Notes: generated by a model from the letters alone, not told the origin. A stretch of 64,000 bases of DNA from Saccharopolyspora rosea (GCF_025643595.1 NZ_CP102826.1:5766001-5830000), one strand, 5' to 3'; positions 52,125-63,498 are shown, counted from the first letter of the stretch. Translations and numbers: made by a program.

Positions 52125-53354
52125 ATGGCGCACGACATCGTCCCCATCGAGCTCGGGCTGCCGCAGGGCGACCTCGTCACCCTGTGGGCGCCGCGCTGGC
52201 ACGAGGACGGCGAGGAGTGGGAAGCCTTCCTCGGGTTCTCCGACGACCTCTACACGTTCCCGGACGCCGCGCGGCTGGCCGCCTTCGTCCGCACCGCCAC
52301 CGAGCACGACCTCGACGACCACCCGGCCTGGCACGTGGTGCCGGGCCTGTCGGCGGCGGAGCTCAACCCGGACGAGGACCACCAGTACGACCTGGTGGGC
52401 GTGCCCGAGCTGGTGGCCGAACCGCCGGACACCTGGACCATCAACGAACTCGCCGACATCGTGGACATCGCCCGCTCGCTGGCCGACGTCTGCGAACTGG
52501 ACGCGGTGCACGAGGTGCTCGACTCGGCGGCGGGCTTCGCCGTGCTGCACGAGGGCACCCTGGCGTTCTCCGGCAAGGACGGCCAGCGGCGGTGGACCGA
52601 GCTGTGCAAGGTCGTCGCAGAGCGGTGGGACGAGCTGCTCGACGCCATCGACGGCGTCGTGACCACCCCGGAGGTGCCCGAGGACGCGGTGGCCACCGCG
52701 GAAGCCGAACTCGCCGAGGCGCTGGAGACCGCGGCCGAGGACACCGAGCCCGCCACCGCCGAGGCCGCCGAGGTCGACGACATCGAGGAGGTCGAACCCG
52801 GCTTCTGGGGCGAAGTGGGCATCGACCCGATCCGGATCATCACCAGCCAGGGCGAGTACTACTCGCTGCGCTGCTACCTCGACGACGATCCGGTCTTCCT
52901 CGGTTCGGACGGCATGATCGACGTGACCACCTCGCCGCGCGCGCTGGCCCGTTTCCTCGCCGAGGAGGGCGCGCTGGAGGGCAACGACCTCACCCGGGTG
53001 TCCACCTGGCCGGAGGTGCGGGACAAGGCCACCGCCGGGGAGCTGTCCGTCGACGTCGACGAGGACAACACCTACGTGCTGACCGGCCTGGACGCCGACC
53101 TCGCCGCCGGTCCGTCCGAAGTGGACCCCGCACAGCTCGACCTCGCCGAGGAACTGCTGCTGGACGCGGCGACCTGGGCCGGGGACGACTCCGTCGAGGC
53201 GGCGCTGCAACCGTCCGAACGACTGGGCTGGCTGGTCTCCTTCGCGCTGCGGCCGGACCCGAACCGGCTGCCCCCGAGCGCGCCGTTCGACGCCGAGGTC
53301 GCCACTTGGCGCAAGCTGGTCGAGGGCCTGGAGGCACGCCTCCGCGTCCACTGA
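52125..53354 (+). CDS. Large acidic protein of unknown function ('primosomal protein'-like of actinomycetes)
   Basis: A 409-residue very acidic protein. It has two similar halves separated by an Ala/Glu-rich linker (about 185-225, [20 protein letters not shown]): [20 protein letters not shown] and [20 protein letters not shown] in the first; [20 protein letters not shown] and [20 protein letters not shown] in the second, suggesting an internal duplication. Relatives are labelled primosomal proteins in some genomes, without solid proof. GGAGGTAG at 52113-52120 is the ribosome site and TAGGCT at 52083-52088 a possible -10 box. Its stop codon lies in a GTCC-N5-GGAC palindrome. Confidence 0.75.
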   Translation: MAHDIVPIELGLPQGDLVTLWAPRWHEDGEEWEAFLGFSDDLYTFPDAARLAAFVRTATEHDLDDHPAWHVVPGLSAAELNPDEDHQYDLVGVPELVAEPPDTWTINELADIVDIARSLADVCELDAVHEVLDSAAGFAVLHEGTLAFSGKDGQRRWTELCKVVAERWDELLDAIDGVVTTPEVPEDAVATAEAELAEALETAAEDTEPATAEAAEVDDIEEVEPGFWGEVGIDPIRIITSQGEYYSLRCYLDDDPVFLGSDGMIDVTTSPRALARFLAEEGALEGNDLTRVSTWPEVRDKATAGELSVDVDEDNTYVLTGLDADLAAGPSEVDPAQLDLAEELLLDAATWAGDDSVEAALQPSERLGWLVSFALRPDPNRLPPSAPFDAEVATWRKLVEGLEARLRVH

Positions 53355-53392
53355 GGACACCCGCCGCCGGCCCGGCGCGCTGCTCGCGAAGG

Positions 53393-54150
53393 TCAGCCCA
53401 CCAGCGCCGGGTAGCCGGGTTCGATGACGTCCTGGATGATCCGCGGGCGCTCGTCGAAGCGCAGGACGCCAGCCGCCCCGGGGGCGGACCTCCCCGTCGT
53501 CGACCCAGGTCGTCGACGCCCCGCACCCCGTGCCCGAGGCGTTCGGCCCCGCAGTGCTGGATCGCCTCCCAGATCCGGGGCGGCAACGCCTCACCGGCGT
53601 GAATCGTGAATTGCGCGTGCTGCCGCCGCACGCATTCGAATGCGTCCGGGTCGTGAGTGGGCGGATAGCCGACTTCCGGACCCGCGATGCCGAAACCTCG
53701 GCATCGCGGCGCCGCACCGCGAACTCGGCGATTTCCGCCGACCGGCGTTCCGCCGCATCGCGCACAGCAACGTACCGATTCGGATACGTTTTCCATTCGT
53801 TTCGGCGTGTCGCTCCCCTTCGCGGAAACCTTCTTGCACCGACTGCACGATTCCGCCGAGCGTCCAACTCCGCTCCTGGCGAACAACTCCGGTGCTTAGC
53901 GGACTTCGGCGTGGACGACCCCGCCCGCGGCCAGGCCCTCGGCGCACTCGGCCGCGGCCCGGTGCAGCGCCGCCGCGGCACCCCGACGGCGCGCGGGAAC
54001 GCCTCCAGGTAGCGCTCCAGCGAACCGGAGCCGGCGCCGCGGCGAACCATCGCCCCAGTTCACCGGGGTCGTCGTAGGTAGTGCCGGACACCCGGTGCGG
54101 CGAGCCAACTCGACGGCCGCGCGTCGAGGCGGTCGTGCAGGAAACAGCTC
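53393..54150 (-). pseudogene. Adenosine deaminase pseudogene with several frameshifts and a deletion
   Basis: Fragments of adenosine deaminase appear in order on the minus strand but in different frames: LHDRLD with AAVELARRTGCPALPTT (about 54075-54145), PGELGRWFAA, GSGSLERYLEAF (54010-54035), ALHRAAAECAEGLAAGGVVH (53915-53970), [20 protein letters not shown] and [12 protein letters not shown] (53740-53860), [50 protein letters not shown] and [15 protein letters not shown] (53510-53690), then, after a deletion of about 100 codons, [20 protein letters not shown] and VG-stop (53393-53460). At least four shifts break it. It would have deaminated adenosine in the salvage locus upstream. Confidence 0.9.
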
Positions 54151-54508
54151 GGGAGCCGACCGCGCGGTGGCCAAGTTCACCGGAGATGCCATGACTCCCG
54201 CGCTACCGGCCCCGCAAGGGCGCGTGCGAGCACTTCGCGGGCGTCGAAAAGCGCGCGACAACGGCGTGCGGACGGAATGCACGGCGCGAACGGGATCGGC
54301 CATTGTCACCCGAAAGGCTGCATCTCACGATGCTTGCAGCATTCGGACGGGAGCCCACTGGGCCGTTCGGCCCAATCCGCAACGTCCGAACGGCGTTGGC
54401 GAAAGGACCGCTATAACGCAAAGTATCGGGGGGTGGCTGGGAACGCCGCGAACGAGTAGCTACGCTCCTGGAGTCCTCCCCTCCCCTCGACGAAGGACGC
54501 CCCTAGCC
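54151..54508. other. Gap between the adenosine deaminase remnant and the coiled-coil gene
   Basis: About 360 bp with no convincing open frame. AT-richer sequence lies at 54405-54470; TACGCT at 54463-54468 may be the -10 box of the coiled-coil gene, 40 bp before its start. A remnant of the original adenosine deaminase promoter may lie here but cannot be recognised. Confidence 0.4.
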
Positions 54509-55702
54509 GTGACCGAGAACATGTCGTTCGACCGCATGCGGAACATGCTCACGCGTGCGGCTGAGATCCGCGAGAGCGAACAGCAGCAGATCTTCGACGC
54601 GCTGGACGAGATCCACGCGCGGTTGTCCCCGCTGGAGTCGCTGGGCTCCGTGCGGAAACGATTGTCCGAGCTGCCGGACCGCACCGAGGTCAGCGTCCTC
54701 GCCGAACGACTCGACGAGGCACTGGCCAAGCTCGAAGGGCACGACAGTGCGCTCCTGGAGCTCAAGGGCGCCGTCGAAGGGCTCGTCGACAAGCTCGCCA
54801 AGCCGTTCGCGCAGCTGGACGGGCGGCTCGACGGGATGGCCGGCCACATGGACGGCGTCTCCGGTCGGATGGACGGCCTGGAGGACAAGCTGGGCCACAT
54901 CCACAAGCGGCTCGACGAGCTGGGCCTGCACCTGGACAAGCAGGACGGGCGGCTCGAAGCGCTGCCGGGCGCGGTCCAGGAGCCGGTGCGGGAGCGCATC
55001 GACTCGCTGGAGACCAGCCTGCGCGGTCGCTTCACCGAGATCGACGAGGGCGTGCACGAACACCTCGACGGCACCCGCGAGGCGTTGCAGCGCGCCGTCA
55101 CCGAGTCGACGGGCGGCGTGCAGCAGAACCTCGCCGACGCGGTGTCCGCCAGCCGCGACCAGCTCAACGGCAGGCTCGACGAGCTGGCCGCCCGGCCCGC
55201 CGTGGACCCGACCGACCGGCTGGACAAGCTGGCCGAGCGGCTGGAGCAGCTCGCCGACCGGGTCGACCAGGTGGCCGGCAACCTCGACCGCGTCGAGCAG
55301 AACGTCAACGGCCGGATCGACACCGTCGAGCAGGGCTTCAGCACCCGCCTGGAGACCGTCGAGGAAGGCGTCAAGAGCGGCCTCGGCGAGCTCGGCGGCA
55401 CCCTGTCGAAGAACCTGTCGCAGCTCAGCGGCTCGCTCTCCGAGCGCCCGGACGCCGACGCGCTGAACTCGCTGGTCCGCCAGGCCAACGAGGAGAGCGA
55501 GCGGCGGCACGCCGGTCAGCTGGACGAGGCGATGGCCACCTTCGCCGAGCTCATCCTCGGCGGCAGTGCCCCGTCGTCCCCGCCACCGCCCACCACCCTG
55601 CCGCGCCAGCAGCGCCGCAGCCGCTCCAAGAGCGCCAAGCGGGACCCGGAGAAGGCGCTGCCGGCCGACGACGGCGACGACTACACCGCCGAAAGCGCCT
55701 GA
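54509..55702 (+). CDS. Long coiled-coil protein of unknown function
   Basis: A 397-residue protein made of a long run of heptad and hendecad repeats: ESEQQQIFDALDEIHARLSP, RTEVSVLAERLDEALAKLEG, DGRLDGMAGHMDGVSGRMDG, then DRLDKLAERLEQLADRVDQV and NLDRVEQNVNGRIDTVEQGF. It resembles apolipoprotein-like or myosin-tail-like bacterial proteins. The C-terminus is a Pro/Ser stretch and a basic patch (RQQRRSRSKSAKRDPEK) followed by an acidic end. It could be a cytoskeletal or DNA-adjacent filament. GTG at 54509 (GAAGGA upstream) or ATG at 54521. It stands between deoA and the dead adenosine deaminase gene. Confidence 0.7.
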   Translation: MTENMSFDRMRNMLTRAAEIRESEQQQIFDALDEIHARLSPLESLGSVRKRLSELPDRTEVSVLAERLDEALAKLEGHDSALLELKGAVEGLVDKLAKPFAQLDGRLDGMAGHMDGVSGRMDGLEDKLGHIHKRLDELGLHLDKQDGRLEALPGAVQEPVRERIDSLETSLRGRFTEIDEGVHEHLDGTREALQRAVTESTGGVQQNLADAVSASRDQLNGRLDELAARPAVDPTDRLDKLAERLEQLADRVDQVAGNLDRVEQNVNGRIDTVEQGFSTRLETVEEGVKSGLGELGGTLSKNLSQLSGSLSERPDADALNSLVRQANEESERRHAGQLDEAMATFAELILGGSAPSSPPPPTTLPRQQRRSRSKSAKRDPEKALPADDGDDYTAESA

Positions 55703-55727
55703 CGCCCGGGACGTGCACCGGTCCGGC

Positions 55728-55771
55728 GAGCCCGTCCTCGAACCTGGTCCCCGGAGTTCGAGGGCGGGCTC
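55728..55771. terminator. Bidirectional terminator between the coiled-coil gene and deoA
   Basis: GAGCCCGTCCTCGAAC (55728-55743) pairs with GTTCGAGGGCGGGCTC (55756-55771) over 16 bp with one G-T pair; an outer GTGCACCGG/CCGGTGCAC repeat also flanks it. It ends 26 bp past the coiled-coil gene stop and abuts the deoA stop. Confidence 0.8.
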
Positions 55772-57082
55772 TCAGCCCGTCGAGGGCGATGCCGGTGCAC
55801 GATCCCGGTCCGCGACTCTGTCGAGCACCAGCGGCGTCGACCCCGCGTCGGCGTCGCTGATCGCGTAGGCGCCGTCCAGCGCCGCCACCGCGGCTTCGAC
55901 GGTTTCCGGTCGTTCGGTGTGCAGTTCGAGCAGCGGCTGGCCCTCGACGACGCGGTCGCCCGGTTTGGCCAGGCACAGCACGCCCGCGCTGTGCTCGACC
56001 GCGTCCTCCTTGCGGGCACGCCCGGCGCCGAGGCGCCAGGCGGCCACACCGACCGCGTAGGCGTCCAGCTCCCGCAGCGTCCCGTCGCGCGGCGCGGTGA
56101 CGACGTCCACGTGCGGCGCGCGCGACAGCGGAGCCTCCGGCTCGCCGCCCTGCGCCGCGATCATCCGGCACCACGTCTCGTAGGCCCGGCCGTCCGCCAG
56201 CGCCGCAGCGGGGTCCACATCGGACAGACCGGCCAGCGCGAGCATCTCCCGGGCCAGGGCCACGGTCAGCTCCACCACGTCTGCAGGCCCGCCCCCGCGC
56301 AGCACGTCGACCGCTTCGGCGACTTCCAGCGCGTTGCCGACGGCGCGCCCCAGCGGCGCCGACATGCGGGTGATCAGCGCGCTCGTGCGCAGCCCGTTCG
56401 CGCTGCCGATGCCGACCAGCGCGGTCGCCAACTCGCGGGCTCGGCCGAGGTCCTTCATGAACGCACCCGAGCCGCACTTGACGTCGAGCACCAGCGAGCC
56501 GACCCCTTCGGCGATCTTCTTGCTCATGATCGAACTCGCGATGAGCGGAACCGACTCCACCGTGCCGGTCACGTCCCGCAGCGCGTAGAGCTTGCGGTCC
56601 GCGGGCGCGATGTCCTCGGTGGCCGCGCAGACCACCGCGCCGACGTCGTCGAGCCGGGCTCGGATCTCGTCGCCGGACAGCCGCGCTCGCCAGCCGGGTA
56701 TCGACTCCAGCTTGTCCAGGGTCCCGCCGGTATGCCCCAGTCCGCGGCCGGACAGCTGCGGAACCGCGGCACCGCAGGCGGCGACCAGCGGCGTCAACGG
56801 CAGCGTGATCTTGTCCCCCACCCCGCCGGTGGAGTGCTTGTCCACGGTCGGTCGCCGGAGGCCGGACAGGTCCAGCCGCCGTCCCGACGCGACCATCGCC
56901 GCGGTCCAGCGGGCGGTCTCCACTTCGGACATGCCGCGCAGCACGATCGCCATGGCCAGCGCCGACATCTGCTCCTCGGCGACCAGGCCCCGCGTGTAGG
57001 CGTCGACGACCCAGTCGATCTGCTCGCCGGACAGCTCCCGGCCGTCGCGCTTCGCGCGGATCACGTCGATCGCGGTGTGCAT
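55772..57082 (-). CDS. deoA: Thymidine (pyrimidine-nucleoside) phosphorylase
   Basis: A 436-residue enzyme that splits thymidine or deoxyuridine with phosphate into base and 2-deoxyribose-1-phosphate. Signatures: VIRAKRDGRELSGEQIDWVV, the phosphate site VDKHSTGGVGDK, SGRGLGHTGGTLDKLESIPG, and VLDVKCGSGAFMKDLGRARE. The C-terminal alpha/beta domain (APRDGTLRELDAYAVGVAAW) is present. Length is that of the family. ATG at 57082 has GAGGAGGA before it; a frame open to 57145 is not used. It follows cdd by about 97 bp in the nucleoside importer operon. Confidence 0.94.
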   Translation of the reverse strand: MHTAIDVIRAKRDGRELSGEQIDWVVDAYTRGLVAEEQMSALAMAIVLRGMSEVETARWTAAMVASGRRLDLSGLRRPTVDKHSTGGVGDKITLPLTPLVAACGAAVPQLSGRGLGHTGGTLDKLESIPGWRARLSGDEIRARLDDVGAVVCAATEDIAPADRKLYALRDVTGTVESVPLIASSIMSKKIAEGVGSLVLDVKCGSGAFMKDLGRARELATALVGIGSANGLRTSALITRMSAPLGRAVGNALEVAEAVDVLRGGGPADVVELTVALAREMLALAGLSDVDPAAALADGRAYETWCRMIAAQGGEPEAPLSRAPHVDVVTAPRDGTLRELDAYAVGVAAWRLGAGRARKEDAVEHSAGVLCLAKPGDRVVEGQPLLELHTERPETVEAAVAALDGAYAISDADAGSTPLVLDRVADRDRAPASPSTG

Positions 57083-57179
57083 CTCGTCCTCCTCGAACTC
57101 GCCCGCACCGGCTTCCTGCAATGAAGAGGCCGCGAACCCCCGCACAGATACACCCCGAACGGGTGATCTTCGACGACCT

Positions 57180-57557
57180 TCACAGCTCGAAGGCGTCCGG
57201 GAGGACTTCGGTCATCGGGCGGATGCCTCGGGGGGTGTCGAGCAGGCAGTCCGGACCGCCGAGTTCGTGCAGCAGCTGGCGGCAGCGACCGCACGGCATG
57301 AGGAGGTCACCGGTGCCGCTGCGGCACGCGACCGCGCGGAACCGGCCGCCGCCGGTCAGCCGCAGCTGGCCCGCCATCGTGCACTCGGCGCACAACGTCA
57401 GGCCGTACGAGCCGTTCTCCACGTTGCAGCCGACGACGATCCTGCCGTCGTCGCACAGCGCCGCCGCGCCCACTCGCAGCCCCGAGTACGGGCAGTACGC
57501 GTTGGCGGCGGCCTCCACCGCCGCCGCGCGCAGCGCTTCCCAGTCCACTGTGGTCAC
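57180..57557 (-). CDS. cdd: Cytidine deaminase
   Basis: A 125-residue zinc enzyme converting cytidine and deoxycytidine to uridine and deoxyuridine. YCPYSGLRVGAAALCDDGRI leads; the zinc and catalytic Glu are in LCAECTMAGQL and the other two Cys in MPCGRCRQLLHELGG, as in the small tetrameric form. GTG overlaps the stop of the permease (GTGA). It works with DeoA, the next gene: imported (deoxy)cytidine is deaminated and then phosphorolysed. Confidence 0.95.
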   Translation of the reverse strand: MTTVDWEALRAAAVEAAANAYCPYSGLRVGAAALCDDGRIVVGCNVENGSYGLTLCAECTMAGQLRLTGGGRFRAVACRSGTGDLLMPCGRCRQLLHELGGPDCLLDTPRGIRPMTEVLPDAFEL

Positions 57558-58828
57558 TCCCGTGCTCCCTGTTCGCCTCGTCGGTAGGGCAGTCCGTTCG
57601 CGGCGGGTGGTCGGAGGCGTTGCGAAGCCGCGCCGAGAACCACCAGCGTCACCAGGTGCGGGGTGTAGGCGGTGATCTCCTCGGGGAGCTGGTCGGTCGC
57701 CAGGTACACGGCGAGCACCGCCGCGGCGGCGACCAGCGCCACCCCGGCGCCCAGCTTCCGGCGCCGCCACAGCTGCGCCGCCGCGACGACCAGCAGCACC
57801 AGCGCGGCGGCCAGCAGCAGGGCGTGCACGGTGGTCCCGCCGCTGCGCAACTGGAGTCCGTCGGAGTAGCCGAACAGCGCCGCCCCGCCGAGCAGCCCGC
57901 CGGGCCGCCAGTTGCCGAAGATCATCGCCGCGAGGCCGATGTAGCCGCGGTTGTTGGTCTGGTTCTCCAGGTACCCGGCCTGGCCCGGGTTCAGGATCAG
58001 CGCGGCACCGCCGATCCCGGCCAGCGTGCCGGACACCACCACGGCCAGGTACTTGTAGCGGTGGACGGCGACGCCGAGCGACTCCGCCGCGATCGGGTTC
58101 TCCCCGCAGGAGCGCAGCCGCAGCCCGAACCGCGACCGCCACAGCACCAGGTAGCTGACCGGCACCGACAGGTACGCCAGCATCGTCAGCGGCGACACCC
58201 CGGTCACCAGTCCACCGAGCACGCCCGCGACGTCGGAGATCCCCACCCGCTGGAGGTTCTCCAGCTCGTGCAGCCAGGCCCCGAGCGGTTGCGCCGAGTA
58301 CGTGTCGAACTTGGGCACCGGCGGCGACTCGCGCGGGTTCTTCGAGACCGGCTCGAACAGCAGGGTCGACAGGTACTTCGCGGTCCCCGCGCCGAGCAGG
58401 TTGATCGCCACCCCGGACACGATGTGGTTGACGCCGAAGGTCACGGTCGCCACCGCGTGCACCAGCCCGCCCAGCGCGCCGAACACCGCCGCCGCGAGCA
58501 GCCCGGCCGCCGGACCCCACTGGTAGCCCGCCCAGGCCCCACCCCAGGTGCCCAGGATCATCATGCCTTCCAGGCCGATGTTGATGACGCCCGCGCGCTC
58601 CGCCCACAGGCCGCCCAGCCCGGCGAGCAGGATCGGGATGCCGAGCCGCACCGCCGACTGCACGGTCCCCGAGGACGTCAGCTGCGGCAGGCCCGTCTGG
58701 TACGAGGCGAAGGACACCGCGACCACGCCGACCACCACCCACAGCGCGGCGTGCGCCCAGCCGGGCACCGGCCCCCGGGCGCGCTGCGGCCGTCCGGTCG
58801 CCGTCCCGGTCCTGACCTCGGTCCTCAT
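57554..58828 (-). CDS. Nucleoside ABC importer permease (second)
   Basis: A 424-residue permease of the BMP/ribose-type importers with about nine to ten helices. GGLWAERAGVINIGLEGMMI is the signature of this nucleoside branch (YufQ/NupQ-like); LVHAVATVTFGVNHIVSGVA and GENPIAAESLGVAVHRYKYL are further family marks. A long N-terminal Arg-rich region is cytoplasmic. Its ATG overlaps the stop of the first permease and its own stop overlaps cdd, so import and deamination are coupled in expression. It forms the channel with the next upstream gene. Confidence 0.92.
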   Translation of the reverse strand: MRTEVRTGTATGRPQRARGPVPGWAHAALWVVVGVVAVSFASYQTGLPQLTSSGTVQSAVRLGIPILLAGLGGLWAERAGVINIGLEGMMILGTWGGAWAGYQWGPAAGLLAAAVFGALGGLVHAVATVTFGVNHIVSGVAINLLGAGTAKYLSTLLFEPVSKNPRESPPVPKFDTYSAQPLGAWLHELENLQRVGISDVAGVLGGLVTGVSPLTMLAYLSVPVSYLVLWRSRFGLRLRSCGENPIAAESLGVAVHRYKYLAVVVSGTLAGIGGAALILNPGQAGYLENQTNNRGYIGLAAMIFGNWRPGGLLGGAALFGYSDGLQLRSGGTTVHALLLAAALVLLVVAAAQLWRRRKLGAGVALVAAAAVLAVYLATDQLPEEITAYTPHLVTLVVLGAASQRLRPPAANGLPYRRGEQGARE

Positions 58829-59915
58829 GACCGGTCACCTCCGGTGCTCGCGGCGGCCGGTGCGACCGCGGTCCCCGTCGCGCGCCCGACCCGCCGCTGC
58901 TCGGCCGCCAGCTCGCGGCGCCGCACCAGGGCGTAGGCGACGACCACCGACAGCACGATCGTGCCCTGCAGGATCGTCACGATCTCCCGGGGAACGCCGA
59001 TGTCGTCCAGCGTCAGCGAACTCTTGTCCAGGAAGGACCACAGCAGCGCGCCGAACGCGACGCCCACCGGGTGGTTGCGGCCGAGCAGCGCGATGGCCAG
59101 TCCCGCGTAGCCGTACCCGGCGGAGAAGGTGATGGTGAACGTGTGGTCCCGGCCGAGGATCTCGGGCAGTCCGGCCAGTCCGGCGACCGCCCCGGACAGC
59201 AGCATCACCGACAGCACCATGCGCCGGTGGTTCACCCCGCCCGCCGCGGCCGCCGTCGGCGACAGGCCGGACGCGCGCAGTTCGAAGCCGTAGCGCGTGC
59301 GGTCCAGCAGCACCGCGTAACCGATTCCGACCACCACGGCCAGCAGCACCAGGCCGAAGACCGTGCCCGCCCCGCCCAGCGGGATCCCCGGCACCCAACC
59401 GGACTCGGGGATGATCCGGGTCCCCTGGGTGTTGCCGCGCAGCACGCCGAAGGTCTGCGTCAGGTAGGCGATCAGGCCGAACGCCAGGGTGTTGAGCATG
59501 ATCGTCGAGATCACCTCGGACACCCCGCGGTAGACCTTCAGCAGCGCGGCGATGCCGCACCACGCGGCGCCGACCGCCGCGCCCACCACGACGACGACCA
59601 GCGCGTGCACCCCGGGCGGCAGACTGATCGCGCCGCCCGCGATGGCCGCCGCGCAGGCGCCCAGCCGGTACTGGCCCTCGATGCCGATGTTGAGCAGGTT
59701 CATCCGGAAACCGATCGCGGCGGCCACCGCGACCAGGTAGTACGCCCCCGCGGTGTTGACGATGTCCACCGCCGTCGAGCCGCGCCCGACCTGCGTCACC
59801 AGCTGCGCCAGCGTGGCCACCGGGTCGGCGCCGGAGGCCAGCAGGACCGCGGCGCACAGCACGGCGGAGAAGGCGATCGCCAACGCGGGCGGCAGCAGCC
59901 GTGCTCGCCAGGTGC

Positions 59916-59919
<4 letters not shown>
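58825..59919 (-). CDS. Nucleoside ABC importer permease (first)
   Basis: A 364-residue permease (YufP/NupP-like) with about nine helices. The signature AAAIGFRMNLLNIGIEGQYR appears near residue 70; LLKVYRGVSEVISTIMLNTL, YGFELRASGLSPTAAAAGGV and GYGYAGLAIALLGRNHPVGV are the other family blocks. The C-terminal tail is basic. It overlaps the ATPase gene at its start and the second permease at its end, so the three transporter proteins come from one coupled unit. It dimerises with the other permease to bring nucleosides in. Confidence 0.92.
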
Positions 59920-61445
<1,526 letters not shown>

Positions 61446-61470
61446 GCGACTCCCGCTCGGCGAGCACCGG

Positions 61471-62616
61471 TCAGGGCCGGTCGGAGACCTTGATCCGGCC
61501 GGTCGCGATCGCCGCCCGGTAAGCGTCCACAGTGGGCACCAGGTCGTCGATCATGCCGCCGGACGTCGAGTAGCCGACGCCGTCGAGCGACAGGTCGAAC
61601 TTCTCCGGAACCGAAGCCAGGTCGCCGCGCGCCGCCGCGGCCACGTAGTCGAACACCGCGAGGTCGACCCGCTTGAGCATCGAGCTGATGATCACGTCGC
61701 GGTAGTCGGCCACCGACGGCTGCCGGTACTGGTCGGAGTCCACCCCGATGGCCTTGGCGCCCGCGGACTTCACCGACGAGAACACGCCCTTCCCGGACGC
61801 CCCGGCCGCGTGGTAGATCACGTCCACCCCGCCGTCGAGCTGGCCCTGCGCGACCTCGGCGCCCTTGTTGGGGTCCTGGAAACCGCTGGGATCGCCGGCC
61901 GGGGTCAGGTACGCGCGGTCGATCCGGATGTCCGGCGCGGCCGCCTTGGCGCCCGCGGCGTAACCGGCCTCGAACTTCTGGATCAGCGGGGTGCGCACTC
62001 CGCCGACGAAGCCGATGTGGCAGGTCTTCGTGCGGTGCGCGGCGATCACGCCGGCCAGGAACGAGCCCTGCTCCTCGGCGAACACCAGCGGTGTGACGTT
62101 CGGAATGCCCCGCAGGTCCTCGTCGATGATCGCGAAGCGGGTGCGCGGGAACTGCGCAGCGACGATCTTCAACGCGTCGGCGTAGGCGTAGCCGACGGCG
62201 ATGACCGGGTCGAAGCCCTCCTGGGCGAGCTGGCGCAACCGGGTCTGCTTGGCGTCCTCGGGTTCCCCCGCGCCCGCGTCGAGCTCCTTGACCTCGGCCA
62301 GTCCCATCTCCCGCTTGGCGCGCTCCAGACCCGCCACCGAGGCGTCGTTGAACGACGCGTCACCCCGGCCGCCGATGTCGAAGGCCAGCCCGACCTTCAT
62401 GGCCGCCGCGTTCGGCGCCGGTCCGGGCCGGTGCACCACCGGACCGCCCGCGGTGACCACCGGGGGCGGGTTGAGCCGGCAGCCCTGCCCCGCGGAACCC
62501 GCGGTGCCTCCCCCGATGTCCTTGGCGCACCCGGTCAGGCCGAGCGCTCCGGCCAGCAGCGCGGTGGCCACCGCGGCCACCGCGCGACGCGATCGTCCGG
62601 CACCCGAAGCCCGCAT
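61471..62616 (-). CDS. BMP-family nucleoside-binding lipoprotein
   Basis: A 381-residue substrate-binding lipoprotein. Signal peptide and lipobox: AVATALLAGALGLTGC, acylated at C30. The binding domain starts MKVGLAFDIGGRGDASFNDA and includes FAIIDEDLRGIPNVTPLVFA, EEQGSFLAGVIAAHRTKTCH and GVDVIYHAAGASGKGVF, typical of BMP/PnrA/TmpC nucleoside receptors. It captures nucleosides outside the membrane and passes them to the importer encoded downstream. ATG at 62616 follows GGAAGGGGAA; the earlier open frame is not needed. First gene of the operon. Confidence 0.93.
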   Translation of the reverse strand: MRASGAGRSRRAVAAVATALLAGALGLTGCAKDIGGGTAGSAGQGCRLNPPPVVTAGGPVVHRPGPAPNAAAMKVGLAFDIGGRGDASFNDASVAGLERAKREMGLAEVKELDAGAGEPEDAKQTRLRQLAQEGFDPVIAVGYAYADALKIVAAQFPRTRFAIIDEDLRGIPNVTPLVFAEEQGSFLAGVIAAHRTKTCHIGFVGGVRTPLIQKFEAGYAAGAKAAAPDIRIDRAYLTPAGDPSGFQDPNKGAEVAQGQLDGGVDVIYHAAGASGKGVFSSVKSAGAKAIGVDSDQYRQPSVADYRDVIISSMLKRVDLAVFDYVAAAARGDLASVPEKFDLSLDGVGYSTSGGMIDDLVPTVDAYRAAIATGRIKVSDRP

Positions 62617-63060
62617 GCCGTTCCCCTTCCGCCAGGTACCGCCACGGCCCCCCGGCCGCGCTCCCGGGCCCCCGGGAGACCACGGCACCGGACGAATTCC
62701 ACCCGATGGTGTTCACCGCGGTGAATTGTTGGCCCGGTGCGCGACGCACGCCATTCGGTGACGTGGCTCTCGAAATTAAGGCTTGACGGTGCGGCGCGGG
62801 CATTGCTCGCACGTCACGAAACGATTTCTACATCGATCAACCGATCCGAGGCGCTTGTCTGGTCGATCACAGACAGCATCGGGCGAGTAGGCCCGGCAGA
62901 TGCCTCGGGTCTAGCATCCGAGAAGTCAAGGCCCCAGTTCAGTGGCCGGTGACGGGCGTGCACCCAATGCCAGATTGGGACCAACTGCAACTCGGGGCCG
63001 GTCGCCCCTGTTCGGCGAACGGGGCCGTCAGTCCACCAGCGAGGTTGGAGGCCTTCCACC
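62617..63060. promoter_or_regulatory. Divergent region between the nucleoside importer and sdhC
   Basis: These 444 bp should hold promoters for both operons. AT-rich sequence at 62770-62785 (TCGAAATTAAGGCTTGACG) includes TTGACG, and TCTAGCATCC near 62915 may be the -10 box for sdhC. Palindrome-like GTCTGGTCGATCACAGAC lies at 62858-62875. GGAGG at 63047-63051 serves sdhC. No other gene is supported. Confidence 0.45.
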
Positions 63061-63498
63061 ATGGCCAGCACCACCGCCTCCGCGGCCGAGGCCCCCGAGC
63101 GCGTCGAACCGCCGCGCGCCAAGGGCCGCCTCTACCGCGGCGATCTGGGCATGTGGTCGTGGGTCGCCCACCGGATCACGGGCGTACTCACTTTCTTCTT
63201 CTTGTTCGTGCACGTCCTGGACACGGCTCTGGTCCGGGTCTCCCCGAACGCCTACGACACGGTCATCAACACCTACAAGCAGCCGGTGATGATCCTGTTC
63301 GAGCTGGGTCTGCTGGCGGCCGTGCTGTTCCACGCGTTCAACGGCATCCGGGTGATGCTGGTCGACTTCTGGTCGAAGGGCACCAAGTACCAGAAGCCGA
63401 TGCTGTGGACCGTCGTGGTGCTGTGGCTGGTGTTGATCATCCCGGCCGCGATCAGCCTGATCGGCCGCGCCATCACGCAACTCACCGGGGGGCTGTGA
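63061..63498 (+). CDS. sdhC: Succinate dehydrogenase cytochrome b subunit
   Basis: A 145-residue membrane anchor with three helices. WSWVAHRITGVLTFFFLFVH has the Ser/Arg near the quinone site and the His that can bind heme; LLAAVLFHAFNGIRVMLVDF has the second signature of SdhC; the third helix is TVVVLWLVLIIPAAISLIG. It anchors succinate dehydrogenase and passes electrons to menaquinone. A 30-residue polar N-terminus precedes the first helix. sdhD starts five bases after its stop. Confidence 0.93.
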   Translation: MASTTASAAEAPERVEPPRAKGRLYRGDLGMWSWVAHRITGVLTFFFLFVHVLDTALVRVSPNAYDTVINTYKQPVMILFELGLLAAVLFHAFNGIRVMLVDFWSKGTKYQKPMLWTVVVLWLVLIIPAAISLIGRAITQLTGGL

